Source: Planctomyces sp. SH-PL14 (GTDB lineage: Bacteria; Planctomycetota; Planctomycetia; Planctomycetales; Planctomycetaceae). Taken from it: a stretch of DNA of 64,000 nt. Both the position numbers and the translations under genes were made by a program. This document shows positions 8,701 to 16,619 of this stretch, piece by piece. The first letter of the stretch is position 1. Each line of letters starts with the position of its first letter. The DNA is taken from contig NZ_CP011270.1 of NCBI RefSeq assembly GCF_001610835.1, forward strand, positions 6,590,001-6,654,000, in the 5' to 3' direction. The notes beneath the pieces were generated by a model that saw only the letters and a list, made by a program, of their open reading frames with translations, searched no databases and was not told where the DNA came from.

Positions 8701-9288
8701 GTCGACTTCTTCGGGGGTGGGTGGGAGGCCGATGAGGTCTAGGCTGGCGCGGCGGATGAGCGAGGCGCGGTCCGCTTCGGGGGCGGGGGAGAGGCCTTCT
8801 TTTTCGAGGCAGGCGAGGAGGAAGCGGTCGACGTCGTTCCGGGGCCACGCTGTGTTCTTCACTGCGGGGACGGGGGGGCGGATGGGGAGTTCGTAGGACC
8901 AGTGTTTGGCGTATTTGGCTCCTTGGCGGATCCATTCGCGGACGAGTTCGACTTCGGCGGGGGTGAGGCGTTTGCCTTTGCCCTTGGGGGGCATCTGGAG
9001 GTCGGGGTCATCGGTGGTGATGCGTTCGAGGAGGGCGCTGGTGTCGGGTTTGCCGGGTGAAATCGCGACGTGGCCGGAGCCGAGGTCGGTGGTGGCGCCC
9101 TCGAAGGTGTCGAGGCGGAGGCCGTCGACGCCCCCTTTGCGTTCGGCGGGGTCGGGGCCGTGGCAGAAGAAGCAGTTATTGGAGAGGAGGGGGCGGATGT
9201 CCCGGTTGAAGTCGATGGGAGGGGCGGCCTGCCCAGGCTGGGTGGTGAGGGAGAGGAGGATTGCCGGGATGACGAACCACAACCGCAT
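5800..9288 (-). CDS. DUF1549/DUF1553 protein with planctomycete cytochrome c domain and discoidin-like insert
   Basis: 1162 residues. Signal peptide MRLWFVIPAILLSLTTQPGQA, then a planctomycete cytochrome c (PSCyt1) domain with a haem motif C39-FFC-H43 (FFCHGPDPAERKGGVDGLRL). The DUF1549 (PSCyt2) region follows (DVDRFLLACLEKEGLSPAPE; WLDLARYADSAGY; NEGGTNDEEFRN) with a second haem motif CAQCH near residue 331. About residues 500-640 there is a galactose-binding/F5-8-type-C-like stretch (DNLASRGEASQSTTDYNGPA; DDPWWELDL). DUF1553 fills the C-terminal third (LVNRYWEQLFGIGIV; FDAPNREVCTISR). Such proteins are usually paired with a DUF1501 protein; none is here. Role unknown; a periplasmic redox function tied to polysaccharide use is often suspected. 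Confidence 0.92.
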   Translation of the reverse strand: MRLWFVIPAILLSLTTQPGQAAPPIDFNRDIRPLLSNNCFFCHGPDPAERKGGVDGLRLDTFEGATTDLGSGHVAISPGKPDTSALLERITTDDPDLQMPPKGKGKRLTPAEVELVREWIRQGAKYAKHWSYELPIRPPVPAVKNTAWPRNDVDRFLLACLEKEGLSPAPEADRASLIRRASLDLIGLPPTPEEVDAFVQDTRPDAYEQMIDALLSKDTYGEHWARLWLDLARYADSAGYADDPSRTIWAYRDWVIQAYNGNMPFDQFTVEQIAGDLLPSPTRSQLVATAFHRNTLTNNEGGTNDEEFRNVAIVDRVNTTMAVWMGTTIACAQCHTHKYDPLSQEEFFRLFAIFNNTDDADRRDESPLVELWSDEQLRRKEDWTKQIATLEQKLKTATPELSAAQAEWERSLPREVAWRNRTPSRFESKAGLTAAIREDGTVRVEKEAATDTYTVELPIVTAETVTALRLETQPGAGLPGQGAGFGGGNFVVTRVGMSVVPPTGTQVAGRFVRIEIPGPQKILSLAEVQVLRGTDNLASRGEASQSTTDYNGPAKLAIDGNPDGDYAQGSVTHTAISDDPWWELDLKGTEAIDSIVLWNRTGGVENRLSNFRLTLLDDQRKPVWQEEVAEAPMPSRTSSLSGARGIRFTTALADYAQKDFPAAGVLDAPAEKGNKNAKRPEQNGWAVGGAIDQPHQLTLIPESPVELPAGGRLVVMIEQSSPHPNHLLGQFRLATTTEPKISEFARVPSKILEIVGLPADQRTAEQSTAIQEFFLSTTPLLQPTHDQLALVRKQLADAKPETTVPVMKELAKETRRVTRLQHRGNFLDLGQEVHEGIPAVFATGTPSTPMSRLDLAKWLISDTNPMTARILVNRYWEQLFGIGIVRTSEEFGSQGELPYHPELLDWLATEIVRERWDAKALLRLLVTSSAYRQSSRVSPELYERDPDNRLVARGPRFRLPAETIRDQALFVSGLLSPKMYGPPTKPPQPSTGLNAAFGAGIDWQTSTGDDKFRRGLYTTWRRSNPYPSMTTFDAPNREVCTISRSRTNTPLQALVTLNDPVFIEASQALARRMAAHGATPAEHLELGFRLCASRSPSATESARLIALYEQLKTEFDAAPEKAKAVATKPLGDLPAGLAPPEAAAWTVVANVLLNLDEVLMKR

Positions 9289-9380
9289 CGGACCGGGCTC
9301 CGTGGAGGAGACGAACGCATCAATGTCGGTTAATCATACGATGGCTACCGGTGATGAACCATCGAAGTGCCGCTCAAGAA

Positions 9381-9693
9381 CCGGGTCCAGGGGCTACCCT
9401 GGTGGGGGATGCAAGGGGGCAACGCCCTCTTGCCCGCCGGAGGCCTAGCCGTCGGACACCATCGGAAACCTTGTGTGTCCAAACGCGGACGACGTGTCGG
9501 ATGCCCCCTCACCAACCCGCGGGGATTCCAGGGCGAGCGGTGAGTCCTCAACGCTGGTTCCACAAAGGGGACGTCCGTTGTGTCCCACGGTTCCGCGACG
9601 AAAATGCCTCCGGCGGCAAGGGGCGAGGCCCCCTTGACCCCGGCTGCCGTGGCACGTTGGGTTTGAGCGAGCACAGCTGTGCCGGCAAAGACG
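9381..9693 (-). repeat. Dispersed ~320-bp intergenic repeat, copy R2 (reverse orientation)
   Basis: Near-full copy in the same orientation as R1, from CCGGGTCCAGGGGCTACCCT to GTGCCGGCAAAGACG. The conserved centre (CTCAACGCTGGTTCCACAAA) and the second hairpin (GGCAAGGGGCGAGGCCCCCT) are present. It fills most of the 480-bp gap between the DUF1549/DUF1553 gene and the SGNH hydrolase gene. Confidence 0.85.
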
Positions 9694-9772
9694 GTGTTTG
9701 AGCCACCATTGAAATCGACCTGGGGGCCTCGCTGTGATACGGCTTCCCCAACCCGATCCACGGAGCCCCTCC

Positions 9773-10555
9773 ATGCGACGAGCCTTTCTCACCAGCCTCA
9801 CCCTCCTGCTCGTCACAGTTCCCTCCTTCGCCGACGACAAGCCGCAAGCCGCCGCCCCCGCCGTCGAAAACACCGCCATCCTCCCCGCCCCCGCCTGCGA
9901 AAAAGACTTCTACGACTGGAACGAACGCCACGCCGCCGTCCGCAAGACCATCGCCGAAACCCCGCCCGACCTCATCTTCATCGGCGACTCCATCACCCAC
10001 CTCTGGGGCGGACGCCCGCAACCCAACCGCTCCTCCGGTCAGAAGGTCTGGGACGATTACTACGCCAAGCGGAACGCCGCCAACCTCGGCTTCGGCTGGG
10101 ACCGCACACAGCAGGTCCTGTGGCGGCTTGAGAACGGTGAGTTCGAAGGAATCGCTCCGAAGGTCGCGGTCGTCCTGATCGGGACCAACAACCTCACCTC
10201 GCACAACGTCCGCGAGAACACGGACGACGAGATCGTTGCGGGGATTCGAGCCGTCTGCGAGACGATCCAGAAGAAATCGCCGCAAACCAAGATCCTCCTG
10301 CTGGGCCTCCTTCCCCGAGGAAAAGACCCCAAGAACCCCCACCGCCAGCGGATCCAGAACATCAACGCCTCTCTGAAAGAGTCGATGGAGGATCAGGGAG
10401 GCGTGACCTTCCTCGATATCGGCCCCTCATTCCTGATCGAGACGGGCGAGTTCCGGCCGGGGCTCGCTCCGGACCACCTCCATCTCAGCGAAGAGGGCTA
10501 CCGCGTGTGGGCCGAGGCGATGGAGCCGACCCTGGTGCGGCTTCTCGGCGAGTGA
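9773..10555 (+). CDS. Exported SGNH/GDSL hydrolase (platelet-activating-factor acetylhydrolase-like)
   Basis: 260 residues from the ATG at 9773; a GTG 39 bases upstream would only add a polar leader before the signal peptide MRRAFLTSLTLLLVTVPSFA. The SGNH blocks are visible: block I IFIGDSITHLWGG with the nucleophilic Ser, block III VVLIGTNNL, and block V APDHLHLSEEGY with the Asp/His pair. The NAANLGFGWDRTQQVLWRL segment is typical of the PAF-acetylhydrolase beta/gamma branch, whose planctomycete members are probably carbohydrate or lipid esterases. Substrate unknown. It ends 28 bp before the converging sigma factor gene. Confidence 0.88.
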   Translation: MRRAFLTSLTLLLVTVPSFADDKPQAAAPAVENTAILPAPACEKDFYDWNERHAAVRKTIAETPPDLIFIGDSITHLWGGRPQPNRSSGQKVWDDYYAKRNAANLGFGWDRTQQVLWRLENGEFEGIAPKVAVVLIGTNNLTSHNVRENTDDEIVAGIRAVCETIQKKSPQTKILLLGLLPRGKDPKNPHRQRIQNINASLKESMEDQGGVTFLDIGPSFLIETGEFRPGLAPDHLHLSEEGYRVWAEAMEPTLVRLLGE

Positions 10556-10583
10556 TTGTCCGAGCAGGGACCATTAACCGAAG

Positions 10584-11174
10584 TCACGCGATCCCCAGGC
10601 GGCTCTGCAACTCGGCGACCGTCCGGCTCAACAGCACCCGGACGGCACCGTCGGTCTTGCCGAGCCGCGCCGCGATCTCCTTCGTCGGCAACTGCTCAAC
10701 GTATCGAAGCCGGAGGGCGGTCTGCTGCTCAGGGCTGAGCTGCTCGACGGCGAGGGCGAGTTGCAGCTCCCGCTGATTTCGCGAGTACGCCTGACTGGCT
10801 GAGGTCATGCTGGCGACAAGCCAGTCCACGAAGTTCGCGCTGGCGTCCGTCGCGGCAGGACGGTCGAGCTCCCGTTCCCGCTCGCTGCTGCGGCGCTGGG
10901 CGGTGTGGTGCCGATGGGCGTCGATGATCCGCTGCTCCGCCATCTGGCACAGGAGCCGGAACGGGTCCCGCCCGGGGACCAGGAACGGATCGAGCGAGGC
11001 GAGGGCCGAGACCGTCACTTCCTGGAGGATGTCCTCGGGCTCGACCTTCTTGCGGAGGGCCGGCCCCAGATTGCGGTCGATGTAGACCAGGAGCGGCCGG
11101 CGGCTCTCCTGAACGAAGCGGCCGAGCGACGCCTCATCGGTGATCGAAATCGGATTGTCCGGTTCGGCCATCAT
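10584..11174 (-). CDS. ECF-type RNA polymerase sigma factor
   Basis: 196 residues starting at MMAEPDN; the frame is open further upstream, but that part overlaps the divergent promoter region and is not needed. Region 2 is visible (EPEDILQEVTVSALASLDPF, then FRLLCQMAEQRIIDAHRHH) and region 4 ends the protein (LSPEQQTALRLRYVEQLPTK; IAARLGKTDGAVRVLLSRTV). It should direct RNA polymerase to a specific set of promoters. It is divergent from a Ser/Thr kinase gene 179 bp away, an arrangement common in planctomycetes, where kinase signalling is thought to feed into ECF sigma factors. Confidence 0.88.
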   Translation of the reverse strand: MMAEPDNPISITDEASLGRFVQESRRPLLVYIDRNLGPALRKKVEPEDILQEVTVSALASLDPFLVPGRDPFRLLCQMAEQRIIDAHRHHTAQRRSSERERELDRPAATDASANFVDWLVASMTSASQAYSRNQRELQLALAVEQLSPEQQTALRLRYVEQLPTKEIAARLGKTDGAVRVLLSRTVAELQSRLGIA

Positions 11175-11353
11175 CCTGCTGTGTCGTTCGGGCGTTTCGG
11201 CGCGTGGGGATCGTAGCGGCGGGCCCCAGGACGGGCCATGCGGGTGGCATCCCGCTTCGAGTTGAGGGAAGATGACGAGAGCCGCGTGGCCGTCCGGGAT
11301 GTCCCCGGCTCGTTCTGCTTTCGCACAACACTCTCCCCGCACTTCGAGTCTCC

Positions 11354-13642
11354 GTGACCGATTCGTCGCGTCCTGTCCCGCGTTCGGAACTGGCGAGCCG
11401 CCGGCCGCCGGAGGACGACAATACATGGCGCGATGAACGCCTCGACCGCCGCGCCCAGGCCGCCGGAGCCGACTGGGACGAGGTGGCCCGGATTGTCGAG
11501 GCGTTTTCGAATGCCTGGTCTGAAGGAGGCTATCCGCCGACGATTGCGGAATACGTTCTCGAAGCGAACGGAAGCACGCGGGCGATCGTCGCGGCGGAGC
11601 TCATCAAGCTCGATCTCGAACAGCGGTGGCGGCAGGGACTCCGTCGGCTGGTCGAGGACTACCTCCCGGATGTTCCCGACCTGGGGGAGATTCCGGCCTC
11701 CGTGATCCTCGAGGAGTTCCACGTCCGCCGGCTGGCAGGGGACGTGGTTCAGGCCGGTGAGTATTTCCAAAGGTTCCCCGGCCGGGCGGCGGAGCTGCGG
11801 CACCTGTTCGGGATGGATCCGGCGCTGCACTCGACGCACGCCGCCGGTTCTGGAAGACGGCCCCGCGTCGACCTGCGGCCGGGGGAGACGATCGGCGATT
11901 TCGAGCTCCTGATCCGGCTGGGGGAGGGGGCCTTCGGGGCGGTGTTCCTCGCGCGGCAGACGTCGATGCAGCGGCTGGTGGCCCTCAAGGTCTCGGCCGA
12001 CGCCGGGACCGAACCGCAGACCCTCGCCCAACTGGACCACGACCACATCATCCGGGTCTACGACCAGCAGCAGCTCCCCGAACGGCGGCTCCGTCTCCTC
12101 TATATGCAGTACGCGGCGGGAGGGACCCTGGATGACGTCATCCAGCGGCTCGGCGACGTCGCGCCGCGGAGCCGGACCGGGCGGCACTATCTCGACGGCG
12201 TGGCCGCCATCCTCGACGCCCGGGGCGAATCCCGCCCGGCCGAATCGCCTGTCTCCCGCGAGCTGGCGGGACTGGCCTGGCCGCAGGTCGTCGCCTGGAT
12301 CGGCAGCCGTCTCGCGCGGGCCCTGGCCTATGCCCATGGCAAGGGGGTTCTGCACCGCGACCTCAAACCGGCGAACGTCCTCCTCATGGCGGACGGGACC
12401 CCCAAGCTGGCGGACTTCAACGTCAGTTTCAGCAGCCAGCTTCCGGACGCCTCCGCGGAGTCGCAGTTCGGCGGAAGCCTCGCCTACATGGCTCCGGAGC
12501 ATCTGGAAGCTCTCAATCCGCAGCATCCCCGGTCTCCGGCTGATCTCGATGTCCGTTGCGACCTGTATTCGCTGGGGATGTTGCTCAGCGAACTGCTGAC
12601 GGGGGGGCGTCCCTTCCGTGGCTCGCCGCCGGGACGAGATCTCCCGGCGCGATGGATCGAGCGGCTCACGATCGAACGCAGAACATCGCGGCCGGCCGGG
12701 CTCGACGATGGGGCGCTCGACGCAGCCGCGCCCGGTCTGGCCGAGACGCTCCGTCGCTGCCTGGCGCCGGAGCCAGCGGACCGGTTCGCCTCGGCGATCG
12801 ACCTGGCGACGGAGCTGGAGCTGTCCCTCAATCCGGCCGCCCGGAGGCTGTTCCGGGGAACCCGCGGCGGGTGGGAAGGGATCGTGCCGCGGCATCCCGT
12901 CCTGGCGATGACGGCGGTCACCGTCTTCCCCAACGCGGTCGCGGCCGTCTGCAATTTTCTGCACAACGCGCACGTCATCGCGACGCAGTGGCCGGCCGCC
13001 GAGCCGACGTTCATGCGGGTCCAGTCGGTCATCAACCTGATCGCGTTCCCCGTCGGCGCCTTCCTGGCGGTGGTCTTCGCCCGAGAGATCTCCCGCTGCC
13101 TGCAGGCGAACTACGCGGAGAGCCTGTCGGCCGAGGAGCTGGCGGGCGTCCGCCGCCGGTGTCTCAACCTGGGTCACGTCGCGGCCGCCATCGGGTTGAG
13201 CCTCTGGCTCCTCGCCGCCCCCGCGTATCCCGTCTCGCTCTGGCTCATCCTGGGAGAGCTGCCCGGCGCGGTCGTGATTCACTTCCTGGCGTCGCTGACG
13301 CTGTGCGGCCTGATCGCCTCCGCCTATCCGTTCCTGGCGGTCTCGGCACTGGCGGTCCGGAACTTCTATCCGGTCCTGCTGCGGTGGAACGTCCCCCACG
13401 GGGCGGACATCGAGGGGCTGGAACGCCTCCATCGGCACTCCTGGTTCTATCTCGCCCTGGCGGCGCTCGTCCCGATGCTCTCGACCGCCGTGCTCGCGGT
13501 TGTGGGGGACGGTCAGCGTCGGTCGCTGATTCTCACGGCGGTGGCCGGGGGGCTGGGGTTCGCCTTCGCCCTGCTGCTGTTCCGCCGGCTTCAGAACGAC
13601 CTCAACACGCTGACGGAGTTCCTCCGCCGGTCGGATCGATGA
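11354..13642 (+). CDS. Membrane Ser/Thr protein kinase
   Basis: 762 residues from a GTG start. An N-terminal helical region of about 175 residues precedes the kinase domain: glycine loop RLGEGAFGAVFLA near residue 190, the Lys in VALKVS near 211, the catalytic loop HRDLKPANVLL near 333, and the APE-type motif AYMAPEHL. The magnesium-binding DFG reads DFN (KLADFNVSF, near 353). Between the N-lobe and the catalytic loop is an extra stretch of about 45 residues (DVAPRSRTGRHYLDGVAAIL). The C-terminal third has several membrane segments (IGLSLWLLAAPAYPVSLWLI; VIHFLASLTLCGLIASAYPF). Likely a membrane-anchored signalling kinase, plausibly linked to the divergent sigma factor; the signal is unknown. 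Confidence 0.9.
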   Translation: MTDSSRPVPRSELASRRPPEDDNTWRDERLDRRAQAAGADWDEVARIVEAFSNAWSEGGYPPTIAEYVLEANGSTRAIVAAELIKLDLEQRWRQGLRRLVEDYLPDVPDLGEIPASVILEEFHVRRLAGDVVQAGEYFQRFPGRAAELRHLFGMDPALHSTHAAGSGRRPRVDLRPGETIGDFELLIRLGEGAFGAVFLARQTSMQRLVALKVSADAGTEPQTLAQLDHDHIIRVYDQQQLPERRLRLLYMQYAAGGTLDDVIQRLGDVAPRSRTGRHYLDGVAAILDARGESRPAESPVSRELAGLAWPQVVAWIGSRLARALAYAHGKGVLHRDLKPANVLLMADGTPKLADFNVSFSSQLPDASAESQFGGSLAYMAPEHLEALNPQHPRSPADLDVRCDLYSLGMLLSELLTGGRPFRGSPPGRDLPARWIERLTIERRTSRPAGLDDGALDAAAPGLAETLRRCLAPEPADRFASAIDLATELELSLNPAARRLFRGTRGGWEGIVPRHPVLAMTAVTVFPNAVAAVCNFLHNAHVIATQWPAAEPTFMRVQSVINLIAFPVGAFLAVVFAREISRCLQANYAESLSAEELAGVRRRCLNLGHVAAAIGLSLWLLAAPAYPVSLWLILGELPGAVVIHFLASLTLCGLIASAYPFLAVSALAVRNFYPVLLRWNVPHGADIEGLERLHRHSWFYLALAALVPMLSTAVLAVVGDGQRRSLILTAVAGGLGFAFALLLFRRLQNDLNTLTEFLRRSDR

Positions 13643-13680
13643 GCGATGGCCGGGGGGCGATGAGGGACGGAAATAAGGAA

Positions 13681-13706
13681 ACCTCGGAAGCGGTCGCTTC
13701 CGAGGT
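13681..13706. terminator. Hairpin between converging genes
   Basis: ACCTCGGAAGCG and CGCTTCCGAGGT form a perfect 12-bp dyad with a 2-base centre between the kinase stop and the end of the converging Pro-rich protein gene. No T-tract, so termination is inferred from position and symmetry. Confidence 0.55.
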
Positions 13707-13765
13707 CATCGGGTGAGGTCGCTCCGGAAGGCGATCTCTTCGAGGTGTCGTGAGCGACACGGCGT

Positions 13766-15142
13766 TCAGTTCGCTGCGGTCTGCATCCCGAGGAGCTGAT
13801 CAACCGGGCCCTGGGCGACGTTGTCCTTGTCGTTGGCATCGACATAGTTCTCCGGGAGCTCGACGCCGGCGATCAGCATCGGCATCCCGTTCGCCGTCAC
13901 CGGCATGTCGATCTCGACTTCCTTCGTCTGCCCCGCCGCGAGGCCGTTCAGCATCGCCATCGAGCGGGGGAGTTCTCCCGTCGGCTCTCCCGAGTTCGCG
14001 GCAAAGGCGGCCACGCGGCTTGCGTCCATGAGGTCCATCGGTCCCTTGTTGGCAACCTTCACCCGCAGCCGCATCCCGCGCTCCGCGGTTCCGCGGTCCA
14101 TCACCTGGACGCCGGCGATGCTCAGGTCGACCGTCCGCATCGTAGCCACCGGTGCGGCGACCGAGGCGGACTGCGTCACGCTGACCGCGGGGGCCGGCAC
14201 CGACGTGTAGACCGGCTCATACACCGGGATCGGGCAGGGCTGGACGACCGGCAGACGGAATCCGCCGTAGCAGCCGGGCCAGGGGTTCCAGGCCGAGGTC
14301 GTCGGCCACCATCCCCCCGGCCAGTAGGGCCAGTGCGGGTGGTGATGGCCGTGACCATGCCCGTGGCCGTGACCATGCCCGTGGTCGTGATCGTCGTGTC
14401 CACCGACCGGCGGCTTGACCGGACCGATGGGACCGATCGGCGGTTTGATGGGGCCGATCGGGGGCTTCACCGGACCGACAACCGGGCCGATGGGGCCAAT
14501 CGGGGGCTTGATCGGGCCGATGGGCGGTTTCACGGGACCGACAACCGGACCGATAGGACCGATCGGCGGCTTAATGGGACCAATCGGTCCGCCGGGGAAC
14601 TTGGGAGGCTTCACGGGGCCAACGCCCGTTCCGAACGGCGGCTTGAACGGTCCGAACGGCCCGCTTGGAAACGTCGGCGGCTTCACGGGACCGACGATCG
14701 GTCCGGTTCCCACGGGCGGCTTGAACGGCCCCGTCGGGAACGTCGGGGGCTTGAACGGGCCGGACCCGGTTCCCGTGGGGAACTTGGTCGGGAACGTGGG
14801 GAACTTCGGCGTCGTGACCGGGCCGGTCGGGAACTTGTGACCGGTCACAGGCGGGACGTGCGTGCCGTTGGTCGGGAACTTCGGAGTGAACTTGGGGAAG
14901 GTCGTGACGCCGCCCCCCTTGAAGCTCCCGCCACCGCCGTTGCCGTTGCCACCGTTTCCGTTTCCGAAGCCGCCGGTCCCGCGGGAACGGGAGTCCGACG
15001 AGCCCTGCCGGACAAAGTTCCCCTTGCCACCGAAGTTACCCTTACCGCCAAAGCCCGGGGGCCCCGCGTGGGCGGCCGACTGGCTCAGCATCAACAGCAT
15101 CAGCAGGGCGTTCACCCGGCGGAAAAGACGTGTCCTGACCAT
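13766..15142 (-). CDS. Exported Pro/Gly-rich repeat protein with His-Gly segment and CARDB-like C-terminal domain
   Basis: 458 residues from the ATG at 15142, which has AGGAG 8 bases upstream; a GTG at 15151 would abut that element. Signal peptide MVRTRLFRRVNALLMLLMLS ending SAAHA. Then a Gly/Asn-rich stretch (GGFGNGNGGNGNGGGG), a long run of Pro/Phe/Gly/Lys repeats (TFPKFTPKFPTNG; GPVKPPIGPIKPPIG), and an acidic-to-His segment DDHDHGHGHGHGHGHGHHH. A Trp/Pro-rich linker leads to a folded C-terminal domain (DLSIAGVQVMDRGTAERGMR; LRVKVANKGPMDLMDAS) like the CARDB/Ig-like domains of surface proteins. Probably an exported surface or matrix protein; metal binding by the His run is possible but untested. 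Confidence 0.85.
   Translation of the reverse strand: MVRTRLFRRVNALLMLLMLSQSAAHAGPPGFGGKGNFGGKGNFVRQGSSDSRSRGTGGFGNGNGGNGNGGGGSFKGGGVTTFPKFTPKFPTNGTHVPPVTGHKFPTGPVTTPKFPTFPTKFPTGTGSGPFKPPTFPTGPFKPPVGTGPIVGPVKPPTFPSGPFGPFKPPFGTGVGPVKPPKFPGGPIGPIKPPIGPIGPVVGPVKPPIGPIKPPIGPIGPVVGPVKPPIGPIKPPIGPIGPVKPPVGGHDDHDHGHGHGHGHGHGHHHPHWPYWPGGWWPTTSAWNPWPGCYGGFRLPVVQPCPIPVYEPVYTSVPAPAVSVTQSASVAAPVATMRTVDLSIAGVQVMDRGTAERGMRLRVKVANKGPMDLMDASRVAAFAANSGEPTGELPRSMAMLNGLAAGQTKEVEIDMPVTANGMPMLIAGVELPENYVDANDKDNVAQGPVDQLLGMQTAAN
14405..14600. repeat. Tandem coding repeats (about 63 bp) in the Pro-rich gene
   Basis: About three units of 63 bp encode a repeated 21-residue block of the form PIGPIKPPIGPIGPVVGPVK. Looser Pro/Phe/Gly/Lys repeats continue to about 14860. 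Such arrays are prone to change in copy number. Confidence 0.75.
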
Positions 15143-15310
15143 GATCTTCACTCCTGAGTCTCTCGCGGCGGGAGCGGATTGCCCCGGCCTGAGTCTCGAA
15201 GCGGGATCGCGGACGATCTGTTACAGAATATTCTTTCGAGGTTTCGACGAGCGGTCGGAGCCTGGCGGCATCTGCCTGGAGAGCAAGAGGTTACGCTGCG
15301 GCATTGCCGG

Positions 15311-16459
15311 TCAGCTTCGGCCGGGATCGGCGGTCTTGTCCGGCGAGCGGGTGCCGGTGGAATCGAAATTCATGTTCCCCAGCGTCCCCTCCTCCACGGT
15401 CAGGGTTCCGCCGCTGACCCGCGCCCGTCCCGGCTTCGGCCGGTCCGGGGCGTCGATAGCGACCCGGATCAGCTTGAGGTCGAACGACGCGTCCTTGGCG
15501 CGGGGGCCGGCCGAGAGGGCGGTGACGGCGGTCGTGTTCACGATCCGGCAGTCGATGAGCTGGTGCGCGGCGCCGGCGAACAGGACCTCGAAATTGACGT
15601 TCCCGGTGAACTCGCAGTTCCGGTAGATCGTCTCCGACGAGTTGACGTCCGCCACGCCGTTTTCGTTTCCGTAGAACCGGCCGCCGTCGATCTGGCATTC
15701 GCTCGTCTCGTGCGCCGAGAACCCTTCGTCGAAGCAGTCGTAGCCGGTGATGCTTTCGAACCGCAGTTCCCGGCAGCCGCCGTGGATGTTGAAGCCGTCG
15801 TTCAGGAAGTTCCGCGTATTGAGGTTCCGGACGACAAGGTTCCGGCACGTCCCTCCCGTGGCGATGCCGTTGACCCGGGTGGCCCACTCCAGGTTCTTCG
15901 TCGAGCCGCGGACGTAGAGCCATCCCGACTTCTCGCCGTCGTTCTCAAAGCAGAACTGTCCGCGCTTCAAGTCCGCCACAGCCGGGAACGCGGGCGAGTT
16001 CGCGCTCTGCGTCCGTCCCATCCGCTCCATCCGTCCACTAGTAATGAGCAGGTGTCGGTCGAGGGCGGGCCGCGGGAGCTTTCGCCGGACGAGGCCGGGC
16101 TCGACTTCTTCCCAACCGTCCGCGGGGAGCGGGTCCGCGCCGTCGAGCGTGACGTCGTTCCCTTCGATCGTGAGGTTCGAGCGGTTGTGGAAGGTGGCCG
16201 ACTGCCGGAAGACCGCTCCCTGGGGGTGGAGCTCGATCACGTCGCCGTCCCTGGCCGTCTGGATCGCCTTCTGAATCGTGGCAAAGGGGGCGTCCTCGTG
16301 TCCGCCGGCGGTGTCCTTTCCCGTTTCACAGTTCACATGCCAGCGGGCGGCGTGCAGCGGCCCCGCGGAAAGGAACGCCGCCATGCCTCCGACGACGGCC
16401 AGAATATAAAGCCGACGAGGCAGGGAACGACGGGGGGCCACAGGGCAGGGGAGGGACAT
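15311..16459 (-). CDS. Exported right-handed beta-helix protein
   Basis: 382 residues from the ATG at 16459, with GAGG about 7 bases upstream; a TTG 12 bases earlier is possible. The signal peptide ends about AGPLHA. The mature part opens like the parallel beta-helix (pectate-lyase-like) fold: GHEDAPFATIQKAIQTARDG followed by DVIELHPQGA, then coil-like repeats (RNLVVRNLNTRNFLNDGFNI; SECQIDGGRFYGNENGVADV). This fold is found in polysaccharide lyases, hydrolases and passive surface proteins. No catalytic residues can be assigned. Expected in the periplasm or outside the cell. It is followed by the Pro-rich exported protein gene on the same strand, 168 bp away. Confidence 0.82.
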   Translation of the reverse strand: MSLPCPVAPRRSLPRRLYILAVVGGMAAFLSAGPLHAARWHVNCETGKDTAGGHEDAPFATIQKAIQTARDGDVIELHPQGAVFRQSATFHNRSNLTIEGNDVTLDGADPLPADGWEEVEPGLVRRKLPRPALDRHLLITSGRMERMGRTQSANSPAFPAVADLKRGQFCFENDGEKSGWLYVRGSTKNLEWATRVNGIATGGTCRNLVVRNLNTRNFLNDGFNIHGGCRELRFESITGYDCFDEGFSAHETSECQIDGGRFYGNENGVADVNSSETIYRNCEFTGNVNFEVLFAGAAHQLIDCRIVNTTAVTALSAGPRAKDASFDLKLIRVAIDAPDRPKPGRARVSGGTLTVEEGTLGNMNFDSTGTRSPDKTADPGRS

Positions 16460-16619
16460 TCGCAACCTCAAAGGGGACCGGAGACTGCGGTTGATACCTT
16501 TCCGATGATCCGCAGTCGAACGATCGGCGTTCGTCTATCGAGACGCCCCCCGCCGCGGTAATCTGGGACGGAGGCGGATCGCTCCGATCAGGACTCTGTC
16601 CGTTCCATGTGAGGCCAAT

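Noticed and set aside
5794-8742. 982-residue open frame on the plus strand opposite the DUF1549/DUF1553 gene
   Set aside because: Shadow of a strongly supported gene; composition is Arg/Gly/Val-rich and no motif is visible.
11171-13438. 755-residue open frame opposite the kinase gene
   Set aside because: The plus-strand frame carries complete kinase motifs; this frame has none.
14340-14400. GTGACCATGCCCGTGGCC-type direct repeats, first considered as a possible CRISPR-like array
   Set aside because: They are His/Gly codon repeats in frame within the exported protein gene; there are no spacers.
14333-15157. Plus-strand frames rich in Gly/Pro/Arg opposite the Pro-rich protein gene
   Set aside because: Translation of a low-complexity repeat in the wrong strand; the minus strand has a signal peptide and a folded C-terminal domain.
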